A DNA stretch of 64,000 bases from Leptospira stimsonii. Lineage in GTDB: Bacteria; Spirochaetota; Leptospiria; Leptospirales; Leptospiraceae. Location of the stretch: contig NZ_QHCT01000003.1 in NCBI RefSeq assembly GCF_003545885.1, forward strand, positions 559,594 through 623,593, in the 5' to 3' direction. The position numbers and the translations under genes were made by a program. Under the pieces are notes generated by a model. That model was not told where the DNA came from. It was given only the letters and a program-made list of their open reading frames with translations, and did no database searches. The first letter of the stretch is position 1, and each line of letters starts with the position of its first letter. This document shows positions 13,215 through 28,546 of the stretch, piece after piece.

Positions 13215-15142
13215 ATGCTCAAAAACTCTCCCTATTCTCACGGCCCGGGTATAAAGGAACTCCCTTCCTCCGGGCTTCGCGGCCCCCTCACTCCTCTCCA
13301 ACAAAGATTCTACCAAACACACTTACGAGAAAAATCGCACCCGGAACACCTTCTCTTCCACGGACTCAGAGAACTTCCTTCTCCTTTTTTGCTTCCGGAT
13401 CTCGAACCGGCCCTCGAACTCTTAAAAGAATCCGTTGCCTCTGAAAAGAAAATTCTTCTCTTTGGAGATCGGGATTGCGACGGAGTTTCTTCCACGAGCC
13501 TCCTCGGAGGTTTTTTAAAAAAAATTCATCGGGGAGAATTGATCCTCAAAGTTTCCAACGAAGAAGACTACGGACTTTCGCCCGCCGCGCTCGACTTCGT
13601 AAAAAAACAAAAACCCGATCTTCTCATCACCCTCGACTTCGGAACGACCAATCACGTTCAGATCGACGAACTCGCTTCTCTTGGAATCAAGGTCATCGTC
13701 CTCGATCATCACGAGATTCCGGAAAGAATTCCGGCTTGTTTTCTTGTTTCTCCGAAACGTCCGGATTCACAATATCCGAACGAAAAAATCTGCACGGCAG
13801 TTCTCGCACTCAAATTGATCCAAGCCTATCTCTATTCTTCCTTGGAAGAATACAACCTGGGAACTTGGATCGGAGACGGAAATTCTCTCTTCTCGGGTTA
13901 TCTCATCTACAGAGGAAAGCTCGTCTTTCAAGGGGAAAGACAGGAAATAGAATCCAAATTCTCCTTTCCCATCTGCGAAGCGCACTTCAGCTTCACCTCC
14001 GAATATCCGGAAAGAGAATGGTTCTATCAAGAATTTCTAAAATACCCCGCGATCTTGGAACAGTATCTCCAGAACTTCGATCTCGCGGCGGTGGGAACCG
14101 TCTCCGATATGATGCCCCTCTTCGGAGAAAATCGAATCATCGTCAAGGAAGGATGTAAGATTCTTTCCAAACTCTATCGTAAGGAAACCCGACACAGAGA
14201 AGGATTGTTTCAACTTCTTTCGCTCATGGAACTCAGCGAAAAACACGTGACCTCGAAAGATCTCGGCTGGGGACTCGGGCCCATGATCAACTCCGCGGGA
14301 AGAATGAATTCCACCGAAGTGGCCCTCAATCTTCTTTTGGAGGAGAATCCGGAACGTGCAAAAACAGGCGCGAAAGAACTCCAAAAATTAAACGAAGAAC
14401 GAAGAGAAAGAACCAAAAGAAATCTTTTCAAAGTGGATGGATTTCTAAAACGAAAACAGGAACGAACTCAGAAAGCAGTTCTATTTTGTTACGAACCCGA
14501 CTTCGAACCCGGAGTTTCCGGAATCGTCGCGACCCGTCTTGTAGAAGAATATAAAAAACCGGTTTTGTTTATCACGCCGGATCACGGTCACGCAAAGGGA
14601 AGCATCCGTTCCTATGGAAAGGAGAATGTTCTGAATCTTCTGAAAAAAGCGGAATCGATCTTCTTTCAATACGGAGGCCACAAAGAAGCCGGGGGATTTT
14701 CTCTTTCCATCGATAGAATTCCCGAACTCGCGAAAGTCATCTTTGAACACGCGGATTCTTGGTTGGAAGAAGAACAAAAACAGGCGATCTTGGATTCCAC
14801 TTCGAGTTTAGTTTCTCTCGAACCAACCGAACTCGGCGCAAAGATCTTCCAAGAACTCTCCGTCTTTGAACCCTTCGGACATGAGAATCCGGTTCCTCTT
14901 TATTCCATCAAAGGCGCAAAGATCTATCACACCAAGCCGATGACCGACGGAAAACACGTTCGTTTTAGAATTTTGGGAGCTCCCGAAACGATCCAGTGTT
15001 TGATCTGGAATCGGGGGAAAGACTTTTTAGATTTACTCAGCAAAACCGGAAGTCTGGATCTCTGGGGTTCCTTGGAGGAATCTACCTTTCGATCCAAAAC
15101 TTCACTTCAGTTTGTAGTGAACTACTTTCAAGAAGCTGAGAA

Positions 15143-15146
<4 letters not shown>
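13215..15146 (+). CDS. recJ: Single-stranded-DNA-specific exonuclease RecJ
   Basis: RecJ degrades single-stranded DNA 5' to 3' in recombination and mismatch repair. The 643-residue protein carries DHH-family motifs: [11 protein letters not shown] (motif I, about 80-90), LDFGTT (about 140), VLDHHEIP (motif III, about 162), and the DHHA1 region with SGIVATRL and [10 protein letters not shown] (about 435-495). It then has the OB-fold C-terminus. A stretch of about 60 residues around 205-265 separates motifs that are closer in most RecJs. It is 2 bases from bactofilin and overlaps the convergent pcnB by 4 bases at the stop codons. Confidence 0.94.
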
Positions 15147-16703
<1,557 letters not shown>

Positions 16704-16734
16704 TTTCATTCCCCCTACCTGCAAGTAAAAATCT

Positions 16735-17751
16735 ATGACAAGCCCGGCAAAGTTCGATCTCAAATTAACGCATTCTGAGCGTTTGCAGGTCAGAATTCTT
16801 AAATTCAAAAATTGGTTTCGTAAATTCAAAGAGAGCGGGTCCAAAAAGATCTCCTTTTTACTCGTTCCACACAGTCACGAGAACGTAATTCGGATCGAAC
16901 TGAACGTTTTTATGGCTTGGTTCCTTGGAATCCTCTTAGGATCGATTCTCGCCCTCGCATTCGTCTTTCTTTCTTATCTCAACTTCTTCTATCGACCCGA
17001 CGAAGACCTTTTTCAAAAAAGCGACGAGAATGTGAGCCAATATCTCTATTATGATATGCTCCTCCAAGACGCCAAAAAGGAGATTCGAGGTCTGGAAAGA
17101 AAAACCGAGCAGTTGAACCTCGTAGCTTGGGACGAGGTTCCATGGAAACGAATTCTTACCTACGAAGTGATCCCCGAGTTTCGACTCAAAAAAGAGATCC
17201 CGGATTCCGAAACCAATCTCGAACTCTATAAGAATACGGTGGAAGGCTTTGCCGCTCAGAACATAGAACTCTTCCGAATTCGGCAGGCCTTTGAAAACGC
17301 GTTCGATTATCTTGAAGAAAGAGAATCCATTCTCTATGCGTTGCCTCGGGGACGACCTCTCAAGCCTGGAGTTGGATTTGTTTCCTCCACGTTCGGAGGA
17401 AGGGTCGATCCATTCGGTCTTGTCGTCTTAGGTGAGCATCACTCGGGTGTGGACTTCGCTTCTTCCGAGGGAACTCCGATCTACGCGACCGCTCCCGGAA
17501 TCGTAGTAGAATCCGGACAATCTTCCGGAGGATTGGGAAAGAACATTCGGATCAATCACTTAAACGGAATCTTTACCGTCTACGGTCACTGTTCTCAGAT
17601 TCTTGTAGAAAAGAATCAGGTCGTAAAACGAGGAGATCTCATCGGTCTCGTCGGCTCGACCGGAAAGGCGACGGGGCCTCACGTGCACTACGAGGTTCAC
17701 ATGGGACAAGATCCGCCTCTGGATCCGGCGGAATTCATCAACATCGAGTGA
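16735..17751 (+). CDS. M23-family peptidase (LytM domain), membrane-anchored
   Basis: M23 zinc peptidases cut peptidoglycan cross-bridges or, if inactive, activate amidases. The 338-residue protein has a short cytoplasmic part, one membrane helix (about 58-83), a coiled-coil-like periplasmic linker and a C-terminal LytM domain (about 210-335). The zinc ligands appear intact: HHSGVDFA (HxxxD) and GPHVHYEVH (HxH). The domain should therefore be catalytically able. It is divergent from pcnB. Bactofilin nearby suggests a role in cell shape. Confidence 0.92.
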   Translation: MTSPAKFDLKLTHSERLQVRILKFKNWFRKFKESGSKKISFLLVPHSHENVIRIELNVFMAWFLGILLGSILALAFVFLSYLNFFYRPDEDLFQKSDENVSQYLYYDMLLQDAKKEIRGLERKTEQLNLVAWDEVPWKRILTYEVIPEFRLKKEIPDSETNLELYKNTVEGFAAQNIELFRIRQAFENAFDYLEERESILYALPRGRPLKPGVGFVSSTFGGRVDPFGLVVLGEHHSGVDFASSEGTPIYATAPGIVVESGQSSGGLGKNIRINHLNGIFTVYGHCSQILVEKNQVVKRGDLIGLVGSTGKATGPHVHYEVHMGQDPPLDPAEFINIE

Positions 17752-17910
17752 TTCTTCCAAAAAAAAGAAAAAAGACCAAAGTTTTCTTTTCCTCGTTCCT
17801 CGTTTTTTAAAAAAGAATTCCATTTTTCAAATGTTTCAAAAGACCTTTGTCTTTTTCAAAAAAGGATTATGGGTTGATCCATTCCCGCAATCAAGAGAAT
17901 TGGTTACACT

Positions 17911-18843
<933 letters not shown>

Positions 18844-19724
18844 TTGGAATCGTTTCTTTCGAACGACTTTGAAAGGCCGGGGAATCAAGGCTCAGTTTTT
18901 TTAGTACCGACGGCTCGTTCCCTCCTCGGGACTCCACAACCTTATCTACAAGTTGAAGGGGCCTTAAGAAAAACCGTCGGTTCTACGACAATTCTTCCGT
19001 AAAAGTCGCGCGCCCCACCCAAATCTTGGGCGGAGGGGTGGGTGGTGGAATCAAGCGCGGCATTTTCCTATATCACAATATTCTAATTTTGCAAGAAAAA
19101 ACCCCGTGTAGGAACTCCTAAAAAGAATCTTCCTTGCATGGCCATCCTCCAGGGAGTTCTTCTCCGCAAGCGATTGAGGTTTGGAAATCATTCTTCCCGC
19201 TCAACGTGCTTCTTAGAAAAATCGAAATCTTCCCTTGAAGTGGAAAATGTAGGAGCTCACTCATTTCCGGAAGAATCCGGCAATGAGACAAGATTTCCTA
19301 AAAAGTCACTTTCGTTTTCGTTTGCCTGAGAAAGACGAAGGAATCGATTTTGTGAAACAAAATCCGTTCCTCTCTTTTCGGATTTCGGGGCCGATTCTAA
19401 AACGTAAGGCTCATTCAAAATGATAGGAGAGCGCCGGAAAGGACGTTAAAAAATCTGATAAAAATCCGGGGAGTTCCCACACAAAACTGAAAGTGTATCG
19501 CTTTTGGTCGTTCAAGAGAGCGCAAATTCTGTTCGATTCTTATAGGAGTTCCTACACGGAACGATCCGTTTGCAGTGGAAAACATTTTCAGTAAAGGAAT
19601 TGTGGTCCATTCTTATTGGAGTTCCCACGTTACACGCTCTAAAAGTCGAAACTTGATTGAAAACGGAATGAAAGACTTTGAAAAATTCGAATCCTCGGAA
19701 GCAATTTTTCCGGATCAAAAAGTT
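18844..19724. other. Intergenic region with repeat copy B and solo repeat cores
   Basis: No gene is supported between lgt and the small membrane-protein gene. The region has repeat copy B (minus orientation) followed by several isolated core fragments: GTAGGAGCTC near 19249, GGAGTTCCCAC near 19470 and 19618, and GGAGTTCCTACACGG near 19545. A plus-strand open frame (19575-19943) is antisense to a better-supported gene and shows no coding character. Confidence 0.65.
18975..19120 (-). repeat. Dispersed hairpin repeat, copy B
   Basis: Read on the minus strand this has GGAGTTCCTACACGG, a TTGCAAAATTAGAATATTGTGATATAGG-like block (split here only for description), a CCACC run and the hairpin CCGCCCAAgaTTTGGGTGG. 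The far edge carries TTTTACGGAAGAATTGTCG. It is the only full copy in opposite orientation to copies A, C, D and E. Confidence 0.8.
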
Positions 19725-19937
19725 CTAGGTTCTTTTTTTGAAAAGTTCGGTTCTCAATTTTCGATTCGTTCTCAGAAGTTGAAAAACGCATCCAAGGAGA
19801 ATCAAAGTAAAAAGAGGCCAGATCACGCAAAAAATATAAACGTTGATTTCGTTATAGGTGATCCCGAAGATTTTGGCGCCGAAGAGCAGAAGGTCCACAC
19901 ACCCATTGAAAATCAGATCGATGGAAGGAAATTTCAT
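19725..19937 (-). CDS. Small two-helix membrane protein
   Basis: The 70-residue product begins MKFPSIDLIFNG and has two hydrophobic segments (about 8-26 and 31-56) followed by a basic tail (RTNRKLRTELFKKRT), suggesting an inner-membrane miniprotein with its C-terminus in the cytoplasm. The ATG is preceded by AGGGAG about 10 bases upstream. It starts 13 bases after the stop of the dsbD-type gene on the same strand, so it is probably in that operon. No family assignment is possible from sequence alone. Confidence 0.68.
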   Translation of the reverse strand: MKFPSIDLIFNGCVDLLLFGAKIFGITYNEINVYIFCVIWPLFTLILLGCVFQLLRTNRKLRTELFKKRT

Positions 19938-19950
19938 TCGTGATTTCTCC

Positions 19951-21336
19951 CTAAGGATGATTCTTTAGAGTTTCTATCATGGTTTTTGTATCCAGGTAAT
20001 CCGTATTCTTATACAAAAGTTTACCTTCTGCGTCCAGGATCACAAAGAAGGGAAGACCGATCTTCAATTCTTCGAAACGCGGATCTCTTGCGTAAGTTTC
20101 AAAAATAGGATCGTTCTCTTTGATCTTCAAGAGGACCGCACCTTGCAAAGCCTCGTTCAATGAAGAATCAGAAAGTGTCAATTCCTCAAATGCTTTACAA
20201 TTCGTACACCAGTCTGCATAAAAATCGATAAATACTTTTTTACCGGAATCCTTTCCTTCCGAATAGGCTTTCTGAGGAAGTCGAAACCAGGTTAGATTTC
20301 CTTTTGTCTCGGTCTCCGAAGCACCGGCGGCATTCGTTCCTCCCAAACCTCCGGAAAGAAGAATCACGAGCCCCGTCGCGGACAAAACGACTCCGCCTAA
20401 GAAAAGGGCCTTCTTTGTTCTCTTATATTTATCCCAATCTTCCGGGAGAAAAAAGTAAAGGCAAACAAGAAGAATCAAAATTCCCAGAGCGGTGATAGGA
20501 ATCGAACGATCGATAACTCCCCAACCGGAAAGAGCCTTTTGAAAATATGTATAAGAAAAATATAATACGAAAAGGCCAAGAACCCATTGGATCCAGCGCA
20601 TCCACTTTCCGGACTTCGGAAGGCTAAGACCGAAAACACCAATCATCAAAAAAGGAAAACCCAATCCGACCCCAAAAAGGAACATCTTAAACGATGCAAG
20701 AAGAATGGAACCGATCGAAATCGCCCCAGAACCCGCCGTGATCTGAAGAAGAATTGCGACGACAACGGGACCCACACAAGGAGAAGAAAGAAGTCCCGCT
20801 CCCATTCCTAAGAGAAAGGTTCCCTTACAACCTTGGCCGGTATTGACTTCTTTGGACTGAAAAAAAGGAAGATGAATCAAATCTAAGGAAGCGAGTGCGA
20901 GGAGAAAAATAAGAACGGAAAGTGCGAGGTTCGTAAAGGGATAGCGGAGAATCACGTTAAACGCTCCTCCCGAAAAACCCGCAATCAAACCGAAACACCA
21001 ATAAACTGCGACGAGCCCCAAATAGTAGACTGACGGATGAAGGATCTTCGGGGAGCCTTCTCCTCTTGCCCTTACAATTCCTACCGTAATCGGATAAAGA
21101 GGATACACGCAAGGAAGAAGACTCGCGAGAATCCCCCCCGCGATGAGAACAAAGCCGGTGGACCATTCAAATCCCCCGCTCGAGACTCCGGAGGAAACGG
21201 ACTTCTGAATCTCTTCAAACCAGGAAACGGAGAGATCTTCAGCTGAAAGAGACAAGGTAAAGAGAAAAAAAGACAGGAATCCCAAGATCAGAAATCTTTG
21301 TTTCGAATTCTTATGTTGCTGGGTTCTCAATACCAC
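19951..21336 (-). CDS. dsbD: DsbD-type thiol:disulfide interchange protein (no N-terminal alpha domain)
   Basis: DsbD/CcdA-type proteins carry electrons across the inner membrane to reduce periplasmic disulfides. The 461-residue protein has a signal or first helix, then eight or so membrane helices including the paired-cysteine segments LPCVYPLYP (about 64-72) and SSPCVGPVV (about 185-193). The C-terminal thioredoxin-like domain carries the WCTNCK active site (about 374-379). The N-terminal periplasmic alpha domain of E. coli DsbD is absent, leaving the beta-gamma form. A small membrane-protein gene follows by 13 bases. Confidence 0.92.
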   Translation of the reverse strand: MVLRTQQHKNSKQRFLILGFLSFFLFTLSLSAEDLSVSWFEEIQKSVSSGVSSGGFEWSTGFVLIAGGILASLLPCVYPLYPITVGIVRARGEGSPKILHPSVYYLGLVAVYWCFGLIAGFSGGAFNVILRYPFTNLALSVLIFLLALASLDLIHLPFFQSKEVNTGQGCKGTFLLGMGAGLLSSPCVGPVVVAILLQITAGSGAISIGSILLASFKMFLFGVGLGFPFLMIGVFGLSLPKSGKWMRWIQWVLGLFVLYFSYTYFQKALSGWGVIDRSIPITALGILILLVCLYFFLPEDWDKYKRTKKALFLGGVVLSATGLVILLSGGLGGTNAAGASETETKGNLTWFRLPQKAYSEGKDSGKKVFIDFYADWCTNCKAFEELTLSDSSLNEALQGAVLLKIKENDPIFETYARDPRFEELKIGLPFFVILDAEGKLLYKNTDYLDTKTMIETLKNHP

Positions 21337-21613
21337 GGATCAAATGACCAGAAAATCTTAAACTTCATCCAAGAAACAATGCTTTTGCTAAAAAATCAGT
21401 GGTCAACCCGATTCCGAGCAAAGATGAGCTTGAACTCGTAGTTTAGACTCTAGGGTATTCTAAAAGGATATTTTTTTTAGATTCTCCCTTCCGAAAACCC
21501 GGGAAGAGAATTCAGGTTCCCATTCGGAATTCGTGTCATTCCATTTCCAATCACCGGCTTTTTGGCGATTCGGAACTCACCTAAAAGTCAGATTCTGCCG
21601 AAAATCAAGGGGA

Positions 21614-22342
<729 letters not shown>

Positions 22343-22357
22343 AGCCGAAAAGAAATT

Positions 22358-22535
22358 GTGGGAGTTCCTACAAGATCTGGTAGTGAAGAATCTACTTGCA
22401 AAAAGAAGAATATTCTGATACGGCGGATCGACGCGAATTTTTCCCGCCACCCAAGAAACTCAGTGCATAGCTCCCGATGGATAGCTATGCAGGGTGGGGC
22501 CCGCAACTTGCACGACAAAGGTCGTAACTCCGACG
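22358..22535 (+). repeat. Dispersed hairpin repeat, copy C (with inserted inverted repeat)
   Basis: Edges GTGGGAGTTCCTACAAG and GTCGTAACTCCGACGG frame this copy. The conserved hairpin stem CCACCC (22447-22452) / GGGTGG (22492-22497) is kept, but the loop has grown to about 39 bases and now holds its own inverted repeat, TGCATAGCT (22464-22472) / AGCTATGCA (22483-22491). Confidence 0.8.
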
Positions 22536-22561
22536 GTGAAAACTCATCCCTTCTCTCAAAT

Positions 22562-22594
22562 AAAAAAGCCCGGTATTTCTCCGGGCTTTTTTAT
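22562..22594. terminator. Bidirectional rho-independent terminator
   Basis: AAAAAAGCCCGG, TATTTCT loop, CCGGGCTTTTTT: an 8-bp GC-rich stem with A-run before and T-run after. It sits between the rightward exported-protein gene and the leftward glnA, so it can serve both. Confidence 0.9.
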
Positions 22595-22643
22595 TTTCTC
22601 TAAACGAGAGGAGCGCTTCCCAATAGGTCCGCGCTCATCCAAA

Positions 22644-24079
<1,436 letters not shown>

Positions 24080-24137
24080 TGTCTTCGAGTATTAATAACT
24101 AATCTCTAATTCACGCTCAGCGTGCGTCTGTAGATTC

Positions 24138-24167
24138 GATGCAAATTTCGTACCATAGGATGCAAAT
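24138..24167. promoter_or_regulatory. Paired direct repeats upstream of glnA
   Basis: GATGCAAAT occurs at 24138-24146 and again at 24159-24167, exactly 21 bases apart (two helical turns), 73-102 bases upstream of the glnA ATG. Such spacing suits cooperative binding of a regulator on one DNA face. The regulator is unknown. Confidence 0.4.
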
Positions 24168-24392
24168 CCTCGGTTTTCCGAAAAAAAGAGTCAGTTCTAC
24201 TCTTTGAATCCGTTTTGAAGACGAATCCGGAATCAAAGTAAAATTCCTTGAACGACAGGCAAGCCCTAAAATACAATGCGGAAGCAGATTTTATCTTTTT
24301 TCCAATCCGATTGGCAACTAGCTTAAATTTCGTACAGAACCAGTACCAGGAATTTACATTCTGCATAAATATTATTCAGCACTGAGAACCAG

Positions 24393-25679
24393 ATGAAACA
24401 GATTCAATTCCTGACCGAAGCGGCTCTAAAAAAAATGGTCGGCCAAGAAACGATAGAATTCTTATTTGCAAAGGATCAGCCTTCCGAAGCGGCTCTCAAA
24501 GAATTCTATCAACAACTAAAAAATTGGGCCGGAGAACAGAACGCAAAATACTGTATCGAATTTCCGGAGAATGCGATCGAACAATCACCTTTTCCCGATT
24601 CTTTGCGCCAAGCCGATCGTTCCATAAGAGCTATAACCGAATTTTCCAATTTTCCGTTTCCGGGAATTCCTTCTCGAACGTTTCCTCCTTTTGTTTGGAA
24701 GAATTTGTTCTACTTTCCTTTCGTGGCGAAGGAAGAATCCATCGCTTCCAAAATTTCCCTCTTGGAAGAAAAGATTGCGTTCGAGCGATTTCAAAAGACG
24801 AAGAAGAATGGTGAGACCCAAACGTTTCAGTTGGAGTTTTTGATCTCTTCGGAAACGAACGATTCTTTGGAAAGAATTCTGGAAGCGGAAATTCCCGAAA
24901 ACTTCGTGGAACGTATTCTGGAAAGAGGAAATCAAAAAATTCTCGTTACACCAAAACTCGGCGCGGTCCAGAGTTTATTCGCTATTTATCTTTTTAACGA
25001 AATCATTTCCGATTTAGAATTCACGATTCAGAGTGTACGAATCGATCTTTCTTCGATGAAAGAAATTCTTCCGGTTTGGATCGAACGTTCCGGGAGCGTT
25101 CTTGCCGGACTCGATTTTGAAAACGCTCCCGTTTATGAAGAATCGTCTCTGGAGATTACGATCGCTCCTTGGCTCAGCGCGTCTTTTGTATTGTTAGTTT
25201 TGAATTCTTCGATTCTGGATGCTTGGGAAAAATGGGAAAACGGTAAGGTTGCCATTCCGAATTCGAATCCAAATTCTAAGTTTACGAAAAGTGAATCTTG
25301 GAGAGATCTCACGGAACACCGTTTCGCCGCACACGTCGCAAGACATTTAGGAACCGATGAGGCATTCTTTTTCGAACTCCTTCAGAAAGAATTCGACGTT
25401 TCGAAAAAGATTTTGGATTCTCACTTGGAAGGTCGTAAAGAAGAATTGGAAGAGATCGAAATTCCGGAGCTCCTCGATCGTCTCAAGATCATCCAAGAAT
25501 CTTCGCAGAGTTTGAACGCTGACGAATCGACAAAGGAACTCTGGAAAAATCTTCAATCTTCGACGAACGATTTGATTCTTCAAAAATGGAAGGAACGAAA
25601 CTCGCTCTCGACGAAAAAAATTGACGAAATCGCAAACGTTTCTTCCTGGAAATCTCTGATCGAAATCTGGAAATCCTGA
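24393..25679 (+). CDS. Conserved hypothetical cytosolic protein
   Basis: This 428-residue protein has no signal or membrane segment and is rich in Glu, Phe and Ser. The C-terminal third (about 300-428) is helical with repeated FxxLxKEF/LxxxLE patterns. I recognise no catalytic motif. It is divergent from glnA and lies just before tRNA-Met. Codon use and phase look normal over its full length, so I treat it as a real gene of unknown function. Confidence 0.78.
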   Translation: MKQIQFLTEAALKKMVGQETIEFLFAKDQPSEAALKEFYQQLKNWAGEQNAKYCIEFPENAIEQSPFPDSLRQADRSIRAITEFSNFPFPGIPSRTFPPFVWKNLFYFPFVAKEESIASKISLLEEKIAFERFQKTKKNGETQTFQLEFLISSETNDSLERILEAEIPENFVERILERGNQKILVTPKLGAVQSLFAIYLFNEIISDLEFTIQSVRIDLSSMKEILPVWIERSGSVLAGLDFENAPVYEESSLEITIAPWLSASFVLLVLNSSILDAWEKWENGKVAIPNSNPNSKFTKSESWRDLTEHRFAAHVARHLGTDEAFFFELLQKEFDVSKKILDSHLEGRKEELEEIEIPELLDRLKIIQESSQSLNADESTKELWKNLQSSTNDLILQKWKERNSLSTKKIDEIANVSSWKSLIEIWKS

Positions 25680-25750
25680 ATCCCAAGAAACCTTGACAGG
25701 TCGATTCCCTTCAAAAAAATAGCACTGGAACCGACTCGTCGGGTCCAATA

Positions 25751-25831
<81 letters not shown>

Positions 25832-25849
25832 AGTTTCAAGGAGAAGACA

Positions 25850-26134
25850 TTGAAATATCTCTTTCTAATGATTCTTTCTTTCTTCCTTCTGGCTCAGTCT
25901 GTGCCAGCTCAATCCCCGGTCTGCAGTGAAGTCTGTGGATTCTATTCAGGATGTGTGGAGCAGAACGCTCCGAGAAAGTTAAGCGCGGATGAAAAAACAA
26001 AAGTAAAAGCCGGATGTTTGAATTCTTGCAAAAAACATTCTCAAGCGGTTGCGGCTTGTTTCGAAAACCACAAAAATCAGTGCAAACCGTTTAACGACTG
26101 TATTGTGAACGCGTACAACGCAAATAAAAAATAG
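25850..26134 (+). CDS. Small cysteine-rich exported protein
   Basis: The 94-residue product starts with TTG at 25850 behind AAGGAGAA and has a clear signal peptide ([21 protein letters not shown]). The mature 75 residues hold eight cysteines in a CxxxC...CxxxC arrangement ([32 protein letters not shown]), probably forming a disulfide-locked helical hairpin. It sits 20 bases after tRNA-Met and ends at a strong terminator. The function is unknown. Confidence 0.82.
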   Translation: MKYLFLMILSFFLLAQSVPAQSPVCSEVCGFYSGCVEQNAPRKLSADEKTKVKAGCLNSCKKHSQAVAACFENHKNQCKPFNDCIVNAYNANKK

Positions 26135-26160
26135 AACGATTCCGTTTCTACGTTTGAATT

Positions 26161-26192
26161 AAAAAGAGCGGGTTTTTCCCCGCTCTTTTTTT
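26161..26192 (+). terminator. Rho-independent terminator
   Basis: AAAAAGAGCGGG, TTTTT loop, CCCCGCTCTTTTTTT: a strong GC stem and T-run 27 bases after the small cysteine-rich gene. Confidence 0.9.
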
Positions 26193-26604
26193 ATCCTCTG
26201 TTCTTTTCCATGGGGAAGCGCGATTTTTCAATCGACTCAATGGGCTTCCGACAACCCTCAATCAAACTTCAATTTCCATCTTCGGACCCGAAAATTCCAA
26301 GATGAGGACTCGAAAATACGATCGTGGGAACTCTCACAATTCAGAAGCTCAGAAGACGATCCACCCAGTAAAAAAATCTCTTTTTAGGAGTTCCTACACG
26401 GCTCTTCGTTTTGGGATGAAATGAGAAACTCGATTTACGGTTCACTTCGACCCTGATCAAAAAAAAATTCATTCTTCCACATTCTTAAATGAGGAAGTAC
26501 TACACGTTCTGACTCTCTGATCCGTTTCGTTTTTTAAAAACTCCCCACTCGAAAATTTCCCGTTGTTAGCCGGATTTCAAAACACGTACGAAGCTAAAGA
26601 AGAA
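26193..26604. other. Intergenic region with solo repeat cores
   Basis: No gene is supported. Two isolated core fragments of the dispersed repeat lie here in opposite orientation, GTGGGAACTC near 26327 and GGAGTTCCTACACGG near 26387, but not the hairpin block between them. Confidence 0.6.
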
Positions 26605-27738
26605 TCAAAGAGTTTCTTTCGATCCGAACAAGGCTCGATCGAAGTCTTTAAAAACCGGATCCAGACCTGATTTTTTGAGAGAAGAAACGATCTCTGAAAC
26701 GGAACGATCGTCTTCGATCTCGAATTGTTTCAGCGCTCCGGAATTGGAATAGCCGCCCGGTTCCGTTTTTGATTCCACGGACATACTCGTAATTCCAAGA
26801 CGCGAAAGATGATCTCTCAGATTGGCGGATTCTCTTGTGGAAAGAACCATTCCGATATCCGGAAATGAAATACGAAGCGCAAAAAGATAACGGACAAAAT
26901 CCCGATCGCTCACCGGAAGAATTTTCTGAAATTCTCCTGCGGCGGGACGCATTCTCGGAAGAGAAATCTGAAACGAAGTTTTCCAATATTCTCCCATTAG
27001 ATATTTTGCATGTTCTCCAAGCTTAAACATTTCACCAAGAGGATCCGAAAGCCCCAAAAGTGCGCCGAGCCCGATTCTTCGAAATCCGGCCTTCCCTCCT
27101 CTGTCCGGCGCTTCCAAACGATAGCGCATATTTTTTTTGATTCCCCGGTAATGATTTTCCACATACACTTCCGGGTCATACGTTTCCTGATACACGATCA
27201 GCGCCTCTACTCCGGAATCGATCACGGTCCGATAGTCGTCCGTATCCAGAGGATAGATTTCGATCGCGATCGAATCGAAGAATTCTCTTAAGATCGAAAT
27301 TGCTCGAAGGATATAGTTCAAATTGGTCTTACTATAATCTTCCCCAGTAAGAATCACGAGATGCCGAATCCCCTTCGACTGAAGAACCTCCGCCTCTTTT
27401 CGTATTTCCTCTTCGGTAAGAGTTTTTCTCGGAATCTTATTCTCGTAGCTGAATCCGCAATAGAGACAAGATGAGCGACACTCGTTCGAAAGATAGAGGG
27501 GCATAAAAAGTTGAATGATATTTCCGAATCGTTCCTTTTTGATTTCCTTGGAAAGAAAAGCCATCGGCTCGAGATAGGAAGAAGCGCTGGGAGAAACGAG
27601 AGAAAGATAATCCTCGAAGTCGAGAGAAACACCCAGAGAAGCTCTGTGAAGAGCCCTTTCCACATCTTCCTTTGTTTTGGACCGGATGATTTGTGAACCG
27701 GTCTCGAAGGAAGTTTTTTCAAAGAGCTCCGTGTACAT
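26605..27738 (-). CDS. thiH: 2-iminoacetate synthase (tyrosine lyase) ThiH
   Basis: ThiH is a radical-SAM enzyme that splits tyrosine to dehydroglycine for the thiazole half of thiamine. The 377-residue length fits. The [4Fe-4S] motif CRSSCLYCG (CxxxCxxC) is at about residues 90-98, with the expected GEDYSK and MRPAAGEF patches downstream. Its start lies inside the last 20 bases of thiG, so translation is coupled. Anaerobic-type tyrosine lyase is expected rather than glycine oxidase ThiO. Confidence 0.94.
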   Translation of the reverse strand: MYTELFEKTSFETGSQIIRSKTKEDVERALHRASLGVSLDFEDYLSLVSPSASSYLEPMAFLSKEIKKERFGNIIQLFMPLYLSNECRSSCLYCGFSYENKIPRKTLTEEEIRKEAEVLQSKGIRHLVILTGEDYSKTNLNYILRAISILREFFDSIAIEIYPLDTDDYRTVIDSGVEALIVYQETYDPEVYVENHYRGIKKNMRYRLEAPDRGGKAGFRRIGLGALLGLSDPLGEMFKLGEHAKYLMGEYWKTSFQISLPRMRPAAGEFQKILPVSDRDFVRYLFALRISFPDIGMVLSTRESANLRDHLSRLGITSMSVESKTEPGGYSNSGALKQFEIEDDRSVSEIVSSLKKSGLDPVFKDFDRALFGSKETL

Positions 27739-28546
27739 TTCTCTCTTCTTCGTTTAAAAAACCTGTCAACGGACTCGAAGCCGACGCTTCCCAGGTAAAC
27801 TTTTTTCCTTTTCCGGAATAAAGACGTCCCATTCTTCCTGCGATCGTTGCGAGTTGAAAAGCCTTTGCAATGGAGACCGGATCTTTTGCAATTGCGATCG
27901 CGGTGTTTACAAGAACCGCATCCGCGCCGAGTTCCATCGCTTCCGCCGCGTGGGACGGAAGTCCAAGACCCGCGTCCACGACGACCGGGATTTTAGATTG
28001 AGAGATGATGATTTCGAGATTTGTCTTTGTGGAAATTCCCAAATTGGATCCGATCGGAGAACCCAAGGGCATCACAGTTGCACAACCGGCGTCTTCCAGA
28101 TGTTTACAAAGAATCGGATCGGCATTGATGTAGGGAAGCACCTTAAATCCTTCTTTGACAAGAATCTTTGCGGCCTTGAGGGTTTCTATCGGATCGGGAA
28201 GAAGATATACCGGATCGGGTGTGACCTCTAACTTCACCCACTCTCCCGCTCCCAATTCTCTCGCAAGAATTGCTAAACGTATGGCCTCCTCTGCGTTTCG
28301 TGCGCCGCTCGTATTTGCGAGAAGAAGAATTCGATCCCGATCGATATGCGTAAGAATATCGTCTTCGGGAGATTCCAAATCCACTCTTCGTAACGCAACC
28401 GTGACCACCTCGGTTCCGGAAGCCTCGATCGCATTTTGCATGATCTGTCCGGAGGAAAACTTTCCGGTTCCTAAAAAGAGCCTGGAGTGAAAGGTCCGTC
28501 CTGCAATCACGAGAGAATCCGCGAGTTCTTTGAATTCGTTTAACAT
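27719..28546 (-). CDS. thiG: Thiazole synthase ThiG
   Basis: ThiG joins deoxyxylulose phosphate, dehydroglycine and ThiS thiocarboxylate to form the thiamine thiazole. The 275-residue TIM-barrel protein shows [23 protein letters not shown], the Schiff-base lysine region [30 protein letters not shown] and the C-terminal phosphate site. It heads a two-gene unit with thiH. I find no thiS and no thiamine-pyrophosphate riboswitch upstream. Confidence 0.95.
   Translation of the reverse strand: MLNEFKELADSLVIAGRTFHSRLFLGTGKFSSGQIMQNAIEASGTEVVTVALRRVDLESPEDDILTHIDRDRILLLANTSGARNAEEAIRLAILARELGAGEWVKLEVTPDPVYLLPDPIETLKAAKILVKEGFKVLPYINADPILCKHLEDAGCATVMPLGSPIGSNLGISTKTNLEIIISQSKIPVVVDAGLGLPSHAAEAMELGADAVLVNTAIAIAKDPVSIAKAFQLATIAGRMGRLYSGKGKKFTWEASASSPLTGFLNEEERNVHGAL

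Noticed and set aside
19575..19943. 122-residue plus-strand open frame before dsbD
   Set aside because: It is antisense to the small membrane-protein gene, which has a better ribosome-binding site and credible membrane helices.
24106..24366. 86-residue open frame upstream of glnA
   Set aside because: It lies in the glnA promoter region, covers the direct repeats, lacks a convincing ribosome-binding site and has no recognisable composition.
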